Part shown: one piece after another, positions 11,894 through 26,800 of the stretch
How the letters are laid out: every line of letters starts with the position of its first letter
Position numbering within the stretch: position 1 is the stretch's first letter
Assembly (NCBI RefSeq): GCF_039555335.1
Contig: NC_092628.1
Coordinates: 101,764,647-101,828,646 of the forward strand
From: Amphiura filiformis
Lineage: Eukaryota; Echinodermata; Ophiuroidea; Amphilepidida; Amphiuridae
DNA: 64,000 nucleotides
Reading direction: 5' to 3'
Made by a program: the position numbers and the translations under genes
Notes under the pieces: generated by a model
Told to the model about the DNA's origin: nothing
Seen by the model: only the letters and a program-made list of their open reading frames with translations
The model's database searches: none

Positions 11894-14800
11894 CTTTGTA
11901 AGAAGGTAGCAAATGTAAGCATTATTGGTGGCAAATTTCTCAAATACTCAATTTTGTTTATCTTTTTACATATTTGCAAGAAGAGGAGTATAGCAGCACA
12001 TTTATGATATTGGACTATCCATCATTATTTGCAAATTTACTTGTACAGTATTTTAAAGTTTATCAATAAAGTTATCTTTTAGAATCTGTTTTCTTGCAGC
12101 ATGGAGCTTCTTTGTTCGGCATCGTGTTATGAGGTGTATACTTTTGATGATACAGGGAATTATATGGACCTGGTTAGAAAGCAAACTTGCTTTCCACTAA
12201 AAATAGTATATCACCAGCCTGCTACGCTACGCTAATTGCCTAAGTCATTTTTTGTAATTTTGAGAACAAAGTACAAAATATGGTTCAAGCGTGCATTTAA
12301 ACATATTTATTCACCAATCTGTGCACAAGTACAAATGATAATGATACAAATGAAAGGAAATAATTTGAAATAATTAGGGTGATTACGTAACTGATGCATG
12401 CTTGAACCGCATTTTGTTTTTTGTTCTCAAAATTACAAGAAATGACTTGGGCAATTAGCGTAGCAGGCTGACAATATAATGAATTCATGTAGTACAACTA
12501 GTCTGAAGTACATAAAATGGATATTTAACTATGTGTAGGGCTCTTCTAAATCTCCCTGTAATATCATTTCCTAAAAATGACTGAATTCAATATCCTAACT
12601 GACCTGCCCCTCATCTCCTTTATTGAAATCCCCTCCTCCTGCCATGGTCATGTCTTGTTGCCATGCCAATCCACCTCCACCATCTGAAGAAACACTCATG
12701 GTCTGCTCAACATGAGTATCACCACCAAGTAAATCGGGAATAAGAAAGCCATCGCCAGATGAACTCTGACCTGTGCTCATAGGATTGGTATCACCCATTA
12801 GGTCTGGGATAAGAGGGGTATTTCCAGATGAGCTAAAAGCAGACAGCTGTGGAGAGGTTGGCTGAAGCATTGGTGCTTGGAAGTTGCTACTGGTGTCTTT
12901 GTCTTCAGCTGGAGTAGAGAAGAAGTCAAATAGTTCTTGGCTACCTGATGGTTGAACTTCTTTTGGTGGTCCAGACAACATCAAATCAATTATACGCTCT
13001 TGTTTGGCACTAGATGAACTGACGTTTTTAACAACTGTAACCGTGCGATGTGATTCCATCTGTTCCATCAAGTCATGACTTTTGGTTATTGTCTCTTTGG
13101 TGTTACCAGATTGTGCAAGAAGCTGTGAAAGCTCAACACCTATGGCTGGTGATCCGGTACCTTCCTGTACGACAGAGTAATCATCACCTTTCTTATACAG
13201 TTGCACCCCTTCAGTGGAGTGCTGCACATGTCGGACATGTTTCACTTCTGTATGCTTCACTTTCTTGCTGGATACACTGATGGATAGACCACCTTTCTTA
13301 CTCTTCTGATTGATCTGGAGTACACTCTGCTGCTGTGCACCTGTTACATTTTTGCTTTGAGTGAACAAGTTATCTGATTCTTTCAGCATTGTGTCGTGAA
13401 GTGAAGCTAGGTTTTGAGTGGAGCTGGTATCAGGAGGGAGGTCATGGTGAAGAATAACATTGCCTGTTTTGTGATGATGAAAACAATTCTTGAAACAAAT
13501 TCATCAGGGTCATTCATAGTTTGTAAAGGTATAAGGGAACTTTTTTTAGATCCAATGAACTTAACTCAATCCGAAATATTTCAATTACTATACAGTCTCA
13601 GGAATCTTGAGCACTCACCATCAATAAGGATGAAGGGGGCATACAAGCTCCCAAGATTTATGACCAACTCATAAATAAACAGCAACCAGGAAGTTTGGCT
13701 ACATCCTTAAGAGCTGACAGTATTATAACATTTCAACAAGTATACAGAAACACCAGAGTGATCAGGATTCAAGATAGGAATTAAAATATTTCTGAGTGAG
13801 ATTCAATTTATTGGATCTAAATAAAGAACCTTTATGCCTTTACATTCCTTTAGTACTAATATAAAGATACCTTTAAAATAAATTAATAACATAAAAGATG
13901 CAAAATATTACTGCTTCAGATAATACAAGAGTATGCAAAGTGATATGTACACTAAGTGACCCTACAGACTTTTTATTTGACGTAAAATATTCGATGTAAC
14001 ATAATTATCTACATTATTTAATCTATTCCCATTCTATTTCCAGTAATGTTTTTAAACTTACAAGTTCTAACGAATGTTTGTTGATGTAAAATTGATAATA
14101 TATTTCTACCAGATATTCTGCTTAACATCTTATCGATTTTACGTCATCAAACATTGGTTACAACTTAAACATTACTGTAAATAGAATGGGAATAGATTAA
14201 ATAACGTAGACATGTTACATCAAATATTCTACGTCGAATACTCAGAGTCTGTAGCGGCCCTTACCCTCAACTAACTTTAATCAATATAGCTTAAGGTCAA
14301 GGTTGCATGTAATAAAAGATTTAGATAAAGTGTAATGCATTGTACACTACTACGGAGTAAAATGTTAATGTTCAAGGTATCGTGTCACAACAGGCTACAA
14401 GGGCTGGTGCATCAGAAACAAATGAACTTGCATAAATCACAACTCAGTTACAGTATAAAACAAATTCAAATATATGGGTCAACAGTCACATACTAGTGGA
14501 TATTGGAAATCTTGTTGCAAAGATATTTATGCAGAACAGAAGATGATGAATTGGCAAAGGATTTGTAAAGAAATTCTTCACAATTACACAGGCATATCAA
14601 ATTGTGATTTATTGTGATCTTGTATATTAAGGATTGAGTTTCATGCTTGTGAGGATAGGGCTATCACAGTTGAAATCCATATGACATTAATCTCACACAC
14701 AGTAAGTGTGAATTTCAAATGGAGTCTTAAGCTTTTACACAGGGAGTGGGAATTTCAAATGGGGACTTCATTTGGGGGTGTATGGATTTTCAACTGAATA

Positions 14801-17800
14801 GCCCATAAGGGATGGTGTCATCAAATTTCCTGTAAGTAGTGACTCATTGTTTTATGGGCACCATGCCAACAATGTTGACTCTCATTTCAAAAAGTACTCA
14901 AACAACTTTTGCACTTGCTTGTGTTTTAAACTCATTCCTTAATACACTTTTCCAAGAAAATACTTACCAAGAACACCAACACTTCTACCTTTTAAAAATC
15001 TTTAACTCAATGACAAGCACCACTACAAACTTGATAGAAAATAATGACACATATATGATTCATACATGGCAGCTTTATGATCACAACACGGCAGCCATTT
15101 TGATTTTCACCAGCATATAGCAAACACCAAAAGATGTAAGATGATAATTACTAAAGCTAATATGAATGAACAAATTACCTGACATAGAGAGGAAATCTTG
15201 CTGTGGTGTTGATGGAGTCACATCACCATCACTTATATCATCATCCAATACACTTGACTCAGGTGTTTGGTCAACAAATGTTTGCTCATCTATGTCATCA
15301 CTACCTACGGAGTCATCGGTTAGAGTTTTGAATGATCCGTCCGTACTAAACTGGAGAGAGTCATTCCTACTTGACGCTGGTGAGCTGAAACTGTAGAATG
15401 AAGGATCGTCACTTTGCGCCGTTACCATGGTATTGTAGGATGAGGAGTCTCCATCATCTTGCTTTGTTTGGAAACTTGTTGCTGATATAAAACTCAACGA
15501 GGAATCATCATCTGAATTTGGAGCATCTAGAGGCAAGTCATCATCAGTCCTTTCAGAGGGAGTACTTGTACGAGGGTCATCACTTTCTTCATCTAAAGGG
15601 GTGTCCGTGAAAACTCTAGGGTTAGTGGCAGCTGGTGAATCAAAATCAAATATTGATTCTTCGGGTATGTTTGAAGGAGTTTTATCACCATCATCCTCAT
15701 CAACTGCATCATCCTGAACACTGTCCTCCTTTACATCATCATCACTGCTATGTGTGTCTATAGTACCATGGGATGGAATTACTTCTTCTATGTCTTCAGT
15801 ATGGGTAGGAGTACTTTCTTGATCTTCCCCAAAAGAAGCAAAAGTATCCATAGCACTAGGGGCAGCAGCTTGAAAGTCACTGGATTCAGTATCCACAGCA
15901 CTGGGGGCAGCAGCTTGAAAGTCACTGGATTCAGTATCCACAGCACTAGGGGCAGCAACTTGAACTTCACTGGATTCAGTATCCACAGCGCTGGGGGCAG
16001 TAGCTTGAATGTCACTGGATTCAGTATTCACAGCACTGGGTGCAGCAGCATGAACTTCACTGGATTCAGTAAGAGTAACCTCTTCTTCAAACACAATGTT
16101 ATCATCATCTAGAAAACAAGGATTTTAAAGGATATCTCAATCATGCATACATGCAATTAGAATGAATACTAATAACACACCTTTGAACACAAGTCTGTTC
16201 ATATGTTTGCTATGTTTGGTTTTAGGGTCACTGAACAATGGGACTATTCCAGCAGTTGAAATCCATACATCCCCTATGGAAGATAGTACCTCAATCTACT
16301 ACACAGGGAGTGTGAATTTCAAATGGAGTTACCTAGATGGGTGAATCTATTTGAAATCTACACCCCCTGTGTGGGAGATTAAGATCCTGTCTTCCATAGG
16401 GGGTATATGGATTTCAACTGGAATAGCCAATTTGGAGCTTATGTAACAGGTACATGAAGTAATGTTTTTGACTGAAATAAACTCAACTTCTTCCTTGACA
16501 TTTAAAACAAGTTTTTTACACACAGTCCTGTCAAGTCTGTTAGATAGTGTGTGTATTAGGCTATCCCTGCAGAAGATATAAGGTCAATCTTCCACAGAGG
16601 GGGTATCCATGAGCATTTTAAATGTTGGCGTGTGTGTATGTGAGTGTTAGGTAACACTGGCAAACAAGGACACTCATATGAGAAATCTGTGTAATGGGCT
16701 GTTTCAGTTGAAATCCATACACCCCCTATGGAAGACATGACCTTAATATCACACAAAGGGGGTGTAGATTTTAAATGGAGTCACCTATTCAGGTAACCCA
16801 ATTTGTAAGTCACACTCCTTATGTGGAAGATGAAGGTATGTCTTCCATAGAGGGTGTATGGATTTAATCTGGAATAGCCCAGTAATGGAAACATGGCAAC
16901 TGTGGACATCCGCAGTTCCTGGAGTGATGACCGCAGATGGTCAGTCCTCTCTTGGACAATGAAAACTTGTGATTGAGTAAATAGTAAGGTGAATGAAACT
17001 CAAACATGTGTATCCACAGTTGCATAGTGACAACGCTTAAAGTGGTATTATCAATGTCCATGTTTGCTGGTGTTGATGCTAGAGGTGTGGGGAATGTGTA
17101 TTTCTTTGAATAGACTTGCTTCAAAATTACAGAAATAGAGTATGTTATTAGTTGACTTCAGTTTCCCCCACCACAAAGAGTTAGAAACAATTATAAAAAT
17201 TTAGAAAAAGTAACAAGTTTCCATCCATTATTGTATAAACTCACCCATTGCCGGTTCACTAGTAGGACTGGAGATTAAAACTTGTGGTATATTAGTTTGT
17301 GCTGGTACAGGTACAGGAAATGATGTGCTATCAGTGAAACTGCCAAAAGCATCTTGATCCGATGGTTGTACAAATGGATCAAAATCCAAATCATCTGTGA
17401 CGTTTGTATTGGAGACAACAGGGGGCGCTGATTCAGTGGCTTCTGCCACAGTTGGCTGAATCACAAAGTCTAATTCTCTGTTAACTTGTGGTATTTCAGA
17501 GTCTACTTCTGATTTCAAAACATCACCAAGAGGTGTCGTTTGGAAATCATCTCCAGCATCCATGACGGGTTCAATGTCTACATTTGCATTCATATTCATG
17601 TTAGGGCTAGGGTCCGTATCAACATGGGGTGGTGATGATACAAAGCCGTTGGCAATTCCCGATGTGAAACCATCAGTGGGGGGAGTGTCTTCTTTCGTTT
17701 CAAAGAATTGTGAATCATCTTTGCTTGATTCTGATGATTCTTGCATAGCGGACGGTTTGAGTGATTCCCATCTGCTCTGGAAGTCATCCATATCGATCAC

Positions 17801-20800
17801 GATCTCTGTTGGTTCAGTAGATGCATCAGTAACTCATGGATTTCTTTCATTGTAGGTCTCATATCAGATTCTAACCAACAGAACATCATGATTTCAAACC
17901 TATTGGATAAACATCAGGGAACATTGTTAAGGTATTTCACTTCAACATTATGCGGCTTGTCTGCATACTACATATCAGTATATCAAAGGCCTTGGTTTCC
18001 ATGGATTTTATGCCTACAAAATTGCTTTTATATGATAATGAACATCCCATCCAGTTAATAATTCTTAGGTTGTTTATCAATTTATATGTGTTCCTGGAAC
18101 ATTTTGAATAATTTTCTTTTCCACCCGCATCTCATAATACAAGCCATTTTTTTTAGGGGGCAGGCTGATTAGAGTACTGCACCTGCTTATAGCTGCATCC
18201 CTGAGTGATGCTACATGGTTTATAAGGTGTTGTTTCAACTTACCATCTACTTGCATATCTGACATCTAGATTGGGTTTATCAAGCCTGATTTCTTGTTCC
18301 ATTACCACCTGTTTCAAGACATCTTCATTGGTCATGTTAGGGTAGGGTTTCTGTCCTCCAGTTGAAAGCTCTAACATTATGACACCAAATGACCTGCAAT
18401 ACAGAGCATGATGTCAAAATGTGTGGATTTCACAAGGTTGAACCCCATGATCACTACTGCCTTTCTTATAGTGCCCCTGATTAGTTAATTAAATAATTAG
18501 AGCTTTTACATCTTGAAGCAATATTAAGATTTATCTCATTCATAAAGCATCATGTATGTCACTCATTAACAGGACACTTGAGTCAATCAGACCAAAAGAG
18601 TGCAGTTCTGTTCTCAAAGTTAGTACACACAATAAATGTCATTATCTTACAAACGGAAGTATTTCTGTTGCATACAAAGTAGCTGTTTGAAATACGAGGT
18701 AGCTTACCACACATTTGATTCCTTAGTGACTTTCCTTGGTACCATGTCTTTATCTGTGATCTCCATAACTTCTGGTCCAAGCCACCTAATTGGTACTGCA
18801 TGACGTTGGTCTTTGGTTATATAATAATCTTCCTGTTGGAAGCAGCAAAAATAAATTATGACAGGTCAATCAAATTTGATTCTTTTCATCTTTCTGTATC
18901 AACTGACTGCAATTTTATATATCGACTGAAATTAATTTAATCGATAAGAAAAAGAGACCAGAAAACAACTATCCGTCTCATAGGACAGTAGGTGTGTAGG
19001 ACTTGTCAAGATGATATTTTACCATCAATATAGGTAATTAAATCCAGCTTTCAATATGCCAGACAATTTTGCATTTCATTGCTTTCAGTTGAAAAGTTGG
19101 GCTATTTCATTTAAAATCTACACTACCCCTGTGGAAGATTAAAGAAAAGCCTTCAACAGAGAAAGTATGATTTTCAAATGGAACTAGCCAGGATTAGTTA
19201 TTTTGAAACTACGCCCATTGACATTATATATGTACATGAATTTCAAATGGAAGTTACCCAATTGTTTATTCTACATGAAACCCATACTCCCTATATGAAA
19301 GACTAACTAAATCTTGTACTGGGGTGTGTGGATGTCAGCTGGAATAGCCCATTACTATATACTTACTGGGTATTTTTCTAATGAAAGACCATAGTCTCCA
19401 ATCTTAACCGATGTGTCTGCACATACTAGACAGTTACGAGCTGCCAGGTCACTGAAATGGGAAAACAAACAAAAGGATTAGTTGACAGGATAAATATGAC
19501 TTTATGTCTCCATTGGCAAATGAGGTGTTTGAGCAAGAAGCTTTAAGAGAGAATTCAGAAGAGATTATGAATTCTACCACAGAAGCAGTTCCATCATGTT
19601 CATTCATCACAGGTAACGTAAACCATTATCACTGTGTACCAAGCAAGCATCATTCTTCCTGTGAATGTTTACATTCTCCATGTGATGTGATTTTACTAAT
19701 ACATGTAATACACTAATCACTAAATGCACCAACCCAAGCATGAGCCAGGCATGAGATTCCCATTGTTCCCATGGAATAGTTAAGGTTATAACACATGTTC
19801 CAAAGGTACATTATTTTACTCACACAAACCGACATAGGCTATTCCAGTTGAAATCTATACACCCTCCATGGAATGCATGACCTTATTCTTCCCAAAGGGA
19901 GTGTGAATTTCAAATGGGGTTACCTGTATGGCTGACTCCATTTGAAATCTACATCCCATGTGTGGGGATTAAGGTCATATCATCCATAGGAGTGTAAGGA
20001 TTTCAACTGAAAGCCCAATCCAACACTGGTTTCCTTCTTCTATCTAATTTCTAGAAACTCACATGTGTATAAAATCTGCTTGGTGTAGCCACATCATGCC
20101 ACTAACCATATCACAGGCCATACGTAGCTGCACATCACGGTGGGCCATATCTTGAACCATGTCTTGATGCTTCTGTAGGTAACTCTTCAAATCTCCCTGC
20201 ATAGACAACAACAAATATTTGTAACTCCATGAGAATCAGCAACATTGTTAGAATAGTTTCACTACGCACAAAATTGGGGGTGAATTATTTGCAAAACTCC
20301 ATTCTGATTGGTGATTAAAGTGAAGACATCATGTAATTGACCAATCAGAGGCAATGTTAGATCGGCAGGTAGTGCTCAGGGGTCTAAAGCAGACAGAATA
20401 AAACCTTCAACTGCATTAACCAGGTTATTATTCTAGACAACTAGCCAGGTTCACATTGATGGTATTTACTCAGATTCCCATGTTTTGGATTATGGTGTGC
20501 CGCAAGGCTCTGTTAAGGGCCCATTAGATTTTGTTGTTTACACTACTCCTGTTGGCTCAATCATCCGCAGGCATGAATTAAACTATCACGTGTATGCAGA
20601 TGACACACAAATTTATGTGTCATTTGACCCAAATGTTTCGGGTTCATATAAAACTGCTCTTTCAAAACTTGAAAAATGCATCTGTGAGCTTAAAGATTGG
20701 ATGGGAAACAACAAACTTAAACTAAACCCAGGTAAAACTGAATTTTTCATCGCCGGAACTTATCAGAGTCTGAACAAAATACCACCAGTGACACTCAAAG

Positions 20801-23800
20801 TTGATAATAACATCATTGTTCCTTCAGATACAGTCCGAAATCTCGGAATTGTTTTTGATAAGCATATGTCCATGACTCCACACATTAACAATTTAATATC
20901 TTCTCTAAATTTTCATTTGCGTAACGTAAGACGTATCAGTAGATATCTGGACAAAGAGACCAAACATAGTGTAGTTCGAGCTCTGATTCTATCACGGCTA
21001 GACTATGGAAATGCCTTGCTCTATGGTGCGAATGCTAGAGATCTTGACCGCTTGCAATCACTCCAGCATAAAGCTGTCAAGCTGATTCACTCAGTTGGTA
21101 GACGTGAAAGCCCTTCGCCTCTAATGCATAACCTCCATTGGCTGCCTATCCGTGATAGAATCAAGTTCAAGATTTGTATGTATGTCTATAAATGTTTACA
21201 AGGTAATGCTCCTCAATATTTATGTGTTTTACTCTCTCATAGAGAAATACCTTCCAACTGGTTGTAGGACAAGATCTTCCAAAGACACCACATTACTAAA
21301 AGCTTGTGTTGGTAATAAAAAATCGGTGACAAATCGTTTTGTGTTGCGGCACCTTCATTATGGAACAGCATCCCACGTAACATCAGGGAGGCTTCATCAC
21401 TTCACTCTTTCAAAAAAATGCTTAAATGTCATTTGTATCCAGAATGTTGATATTTTTTTGCTTATTTTTGTTTTCTCTTTTTTGTGTGCGCTCTGATCGC
21501 TCTGTAAGAAGCGCCTTATAAAAATTTTGTGTATGTATGTATGTATGTATGTATTAGTTTCCATATGAGGTTGCAGCAAAGGAAGCAACCACAGAACAGT
21601 AATTTCATTCATACACATTTCTTTAATAATCACAATATTAACAACTCTACAGGTAGTACTTACAAATGGTGCATATTCTAGCATAAGGAGAAACGGCATA
21701 CTCTCAATGCACTGACCCAGTAATAATAATACATTAGGATGGTTCACCTCTCTGAAAAGGAAACAAACAGTCTTTGTTTTAGAATAAGCAGGTGAAACAT
21801 GTTGCATATAACACGAGAATAAGCCAAATCGCTATTGTAACTTCCGGGTTTTTTAGGACACTTTGCCCTTTGACCTATCTGGAAAATTCAGAAAAATTCG
21901 GGTTTTGTGCGTACAAAATATAATTTAAAACGTGTTACTAGAATAAAAACAAACTTAAAAAACATTATTATTAAATGAATTAATTATTTAAATATTTTTA
22001 ATGATAACATTATGACAATAATAAATAAATTATTAATAATTACAGCAATTTCCCGATAGGTCAAAGGACAAAGTGTCCTAAAACTGCAAAAACTGTCCCA
22101 CAATGCATTGCAAACTTCCAATGCCGATTGGGCTTATTGGTGTAATCAATCTGATGGGATTCTTGGATTATTTACAAATTCAAACACAGGTTATTGATAT
22201 TGAACAACAACAACCTCAACAGTAACATGGGTGATCCTTTCTTTTTAGACCACCCGTGGCATATAACTACGGTTAAAATTACTAATTTATCAAATGAAAC
22301 TTTTTCATTCAGGTTAAGCATGTTTTAGCTGTAGAAATATAACTTTATTCTATCGAATATCCTTTATTTTGTTACCACTCATTTTGACATAAAAGAGCTG
22401 GATGTAAAACCTCTGATGCAAGCTTTACTTACAGAGTGTAAAACAATGGATTGCAGTAACATGGTTCAACACTACATCCATTGCAGCTGGTCCTCATCGA
22501 TAGTGTGCCTGTGAACACACATGTGTTCAACCCATTAACTGGATTAACTTGGGTCCTGGGTAAATATGTGAACATGTCCCTATTTTAATTAGTGCCTTCC
22601 AAAAATGTAATTTAACCACATACTTACATCAACTTCTCGTGTGATGTTAGGTAAGGATGTTTCTGGAAAATGTTTAAGCTTGTAAAACAACTTGAACAAG
22701 TTCCTTGCTTGTAATACTTTCAGATGAGTTTAGTTTATTATCTTTATTGTCTTATTTTGAAACAAATTCATCAGGTTTGGTATTGAACGAATTTAGAGAG
22801 TTTTTCTTTTGTCAAAACCAGTTTGAAGAAAACTTAATAGTTTTTCTTGCTGACAGTTTTGTCAGTGAGCCACTGACTTTATCAAAGCTTGGTGTTGTTG
22901 TGATGATCCAACAGCTGATGACTGGCGGGAAGTTATTTCACTTCCGGTAGTGATGTTAGTCTTGCTAGCAGTCTTCAGAAGAGGATCATATACGTTCAAT
23001 TAATCAATCACGTAGCCAGGGCTAATCATATTATCAATTGGGGGAGTCTAAAATCTTAGAGAGCGAGAGAGAGAGAGTGATAGGAAAGCAAGGAATCAAT
23101 CCAGATCAGAAAGAGAGGGCGAGGAGTAATGAACAGAGACGAGGGGGTCTACAACCTAAGTCACGTGTATGATCCTCTTCTGAAGACTGCTAGCAAGACT
23201 AACATCGCTACCGGAAGTGAAATAACTTCCCGCCAGTCATCAGCTGTTGGATCATCACAACAACACCAAGCTTTGATAAAGTCAGTGGCTCACTGACGAA
23301 AACTGTCAAAAAAAAAAAACTAGTAAGTTTTCTTCAAACTGGTTTTGACAAAAGAAAAACTCTCTAAATTTATTGTCTTATGGTACAAAATGGACACTCT
23401 TAACAGGCACATGTAATTCCAAGAACAAAGGGCTCTGATTCCTAAGATAATTGTGAACAAGACAGATTAGGCCAGTCAGGTAAACACTCTACTCTATTCA
23501 AAAGGTGCAGCGAGCTACGCGTACGGGTATGGCTCTCTATACATGGGTCCGACAGCTTAACATCCCCTCCTAAGGACAGAGCAGACTTATGGTTCGTTTA
23601 TCCAATTCTAATTTTTAAACGACCATGGGAAGAATGTAAGTGTTCATTTAATCTACAGATATTGCAACTAAATATAAATTCAGACTTTTATCGCCAAGCC
23701 AACAGCCCAGCAATTTGTCACCATTAGGAATTGAACCTGGCAGGGCTGGTGCCTCATACACCTGCTCTAATGGTTTTATTGACTGATCTTACCTGTAAGG

Positions 23801-26800
23801 CTGCACTTCTTGTAAGAAGAGGAACTGTTGCCACCATTAGGAATGGGACCTGGGACCTCATACACCAGAGGCGACTACTCTAACCATTGCACCACGCTCT
23901 CCTGGTTTTAAATATTGATCTTACCTGTAATCCCCAAGCCAATAGCCCAGCCAAGTTACCACCAATAGGAATTGAACCCAGGACCTCATACACCTGAGGC
24001 GACTATTCTAACCATTGCACCACGCTCTCCTGGTTTTAAATATTGATCTTACCTGTAATCCCCAAGCCAATAGCCCAGCCAAGTTACCACCAATAGGAAT
24101 TGAACCCAGGACCTCATACACCTGAGGCGACTACTCTAACCATTGCACCACGCTCTCCTGGTTTTAAATATTGATCTTACCTGTAATCCCCAAGCCAATA
24201 GCCCAGCCAAGTTACCACCAATAGGAATTGAACCCAGGACCTCATACACCAGAGGCAACTACTCTAACCATTGCACCATGCTCTCCTGGTTTTAAATTTT
24301 GATCTTACCTGTAAGGCTGCACTTCTTGTAAGAAAAGGACCTGTTCTTCTGCTGTAGCTGTGTCTCGTAGTTGTTTGATTACTACTCTGGTTTTACGCAG
24401 ACCTGCATGCAGTCTGTGGGCTTCACCTTGCAGCACCTGCCAAGTGAAAAATGTTCCAAATCAATTGGATCAATCAAGCATAATATCAATTTTATTGGTT
24501 GATTTCCATTTTGTGTTCTTTTACATAATTATCACTGGCTCAAATTCCAGAGTTAAAATATGTTGTTTAAACACTATCAATAGACTCCAAAGATGGAAGT
24601 TGTCATGATGCTGAAATCAATAAGTATCTGGGGTATTTACCCAAGTCTCCACATCTACTGACCATCCAGGATTTGGACCTGGCACCTTCTTATTTCCTGC
24701 TTCCTATCGAGACTAGGGCATGCGTTTGCCTCCTAGACTCACCCATTTAGTTTAGAGAAAACATGCATTATGTCATGGCAACAACTAGAGTTGTGTTGAT
24801 AAATGAGTAGCAAACATTCTTATCAAGTTATAGAATCTATCCACGAGTGGTATAAAACAAATATTATTATTTCAAAATTATGTAGGGTAGAAATATAATC
24901 ACTATCACTTGTTGAAAGATATATTGCTCCATTTCACTTGCTATATCGGGTTGTGAAATTGAACAATTGACTGTAATTATATTACAACCATTAAAGATTG
25001 TTAATATTTGAATACTGGCTTACCTTTCCAAACCATCCTGACCCCATTTCTTCCACATAACTAAGCTGTGATCTTGGGAACTGAAACCTTGGGTTGTTGA
25101 TGAGATTGATGTCATCTTTTTCCACCCCCTGATTAGGAGTGCCATGATCAGCTTTGAGCCATGAGGACTGACTTATACTTCCTACTGATGTGCCTAGTCT
25201 AGAGGAGAGATCTGGTAGGGGTTCTATAGTGACTGTGTCTTGTTCTCCTGGTGGGTATGATGGTGTACTCTCTGTTGGTGGACTGAAATCATTGAAGTTT
25301 GTATAGCTGTGACCCACTACTGTCTCACTTGTTGTGGTTTCTTCAAATTTCTAATAGAATATAAAATATATACATTTATTAGGTTTGCATTCAACTTTCC
25401 TTGAGTGAAGAATAAGTCATTATTTTATTATTTAATACGTTTTTTTTTCAAAGATCACAGAGGTGAAGGCGAAAAAAGGCAGAAACACAACCCAACTGGA
25501 AAAAAGCTACTGTGGCTGCAGATTTGAAAATTTATGTTAAATCAGCATAAAGTTAATAACTAATTTTCTCCATTGATTGAGACAAATTTCATGAGCAGTA
25601 AGTATTTTGCCAAAAAGTTAGTCTCTGAAAATCAGTCAAAATAAACAAAGTAAATACAAGTCGGTATATAATTATAACCTGATGACACTTCAGATGAATA
25701 GGAAAACAACTGCATTTGAATTCACTGCCTGCATATGCCACATGCATGCCTCCATGTTAACAGATGTTTTTAATTTCATTTTTTGATTCCATTATTGGAT
25801 GCCTGCAGCTTCCAGGAATATACAATACTTTGCATTAAATAACCAGCTCCATTGAAAATGTATTGTTCCAATCATCTGCATACTGGCTTGTTTATGATTG
25901 GAACTTTCCATTGCCTAAACTTGAATGGTTACATTACACCAGGAGTTCTGGCCCACAAGCTAAATCTTGTTCGTAAGTGAATTTCAAACGGCCCACAATG
26001 AACAAGAATTTTTTTTAAAGTACATGTATAACAAAATAATGGCCAAATAAAAATAATAAACCAGGCCTTGAATGTTGAATTTGATATTGATTGCATCATG
26101 TGTTCAAATCAATGAAATTTGAAAAAAAAATTTGGTGTACTTCAAAAGCCTTGTGTCTAGTAAAAATTATTTCTTGCAGCTTCATTGTTAAAAAAATGTT
26201 GCCCAGAGCTTCAGGTAAGGTGGGCTCCTGGACCCCATGGATATCCCTTATCCATGATTTTACTAGCCCGCAAAATTATCTCGATTTTATATGTGGCCCA
26301 AGTTAAAAAAATGTTGAGAACCCCTGCATTACACTCTTATGTACCCTTCCCAGAATCCATTGCAACATGACGCATCACCTCATTTCATCAAATGACACTC
26401 CTATTACTTTGTACAGGTTGCATTTGTTTTTATTTTGAGAATAGACTGGTTAAACATGGGTTGATATTCAAGAAATAAACATATTTTGCAAGATCTGGAT
26501 GTACTCTGTTCAGTGTTCATTGAGGTCCATTTCGTTTCCATAGACCCATGTTGCACAAGATAGCAGATCAGTGCAGGAAATTGAAATGTGAGAACTGCAT
26601 TATGGGAAGTGTGAGATATCTGCTCTGTCCGTCCTGCATTATGCTCATAAGCATTTTATGATATTTGTTTAATAACATATAAATCTAAAGGAAACTCTAT
26701 CCATCAATCAACTTACAGCAAACCCCCTTCCGTAGCAGCATGCGCATCCTATGACGAGGAGAACAAAGCAGAAGGCCGTTGCTATGGAGACTGCACTTAC

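Noticed and set aside
13414..13430. Closer acceptor for LMTK exon 12 at about 13430
   Set aside because: It gives the wrong phase with exon 11; the AAAACAG acceptor at 13464 fits and adds an open, protein-like stretch.
15750..16112. 120-residue plus-strand frame with IHSTGGSSLK repeats
   Set aside because: Antisense shadow of the coding minisatellite in LMTK exon 11.
20485..21267. 260-residue frame as a host gene
   Set aside because: YADD and GVPQGS motifs, a frameshifted C-terminus and the (TATG)n tail show it is a LINE fragment.
23055..23080. (GA)n, (TC)n, (CA)n, (AAAG)n and (GAT)n runs as regulatory signals
   Set aside because: Ordinary microsatellites, with no sign of function.
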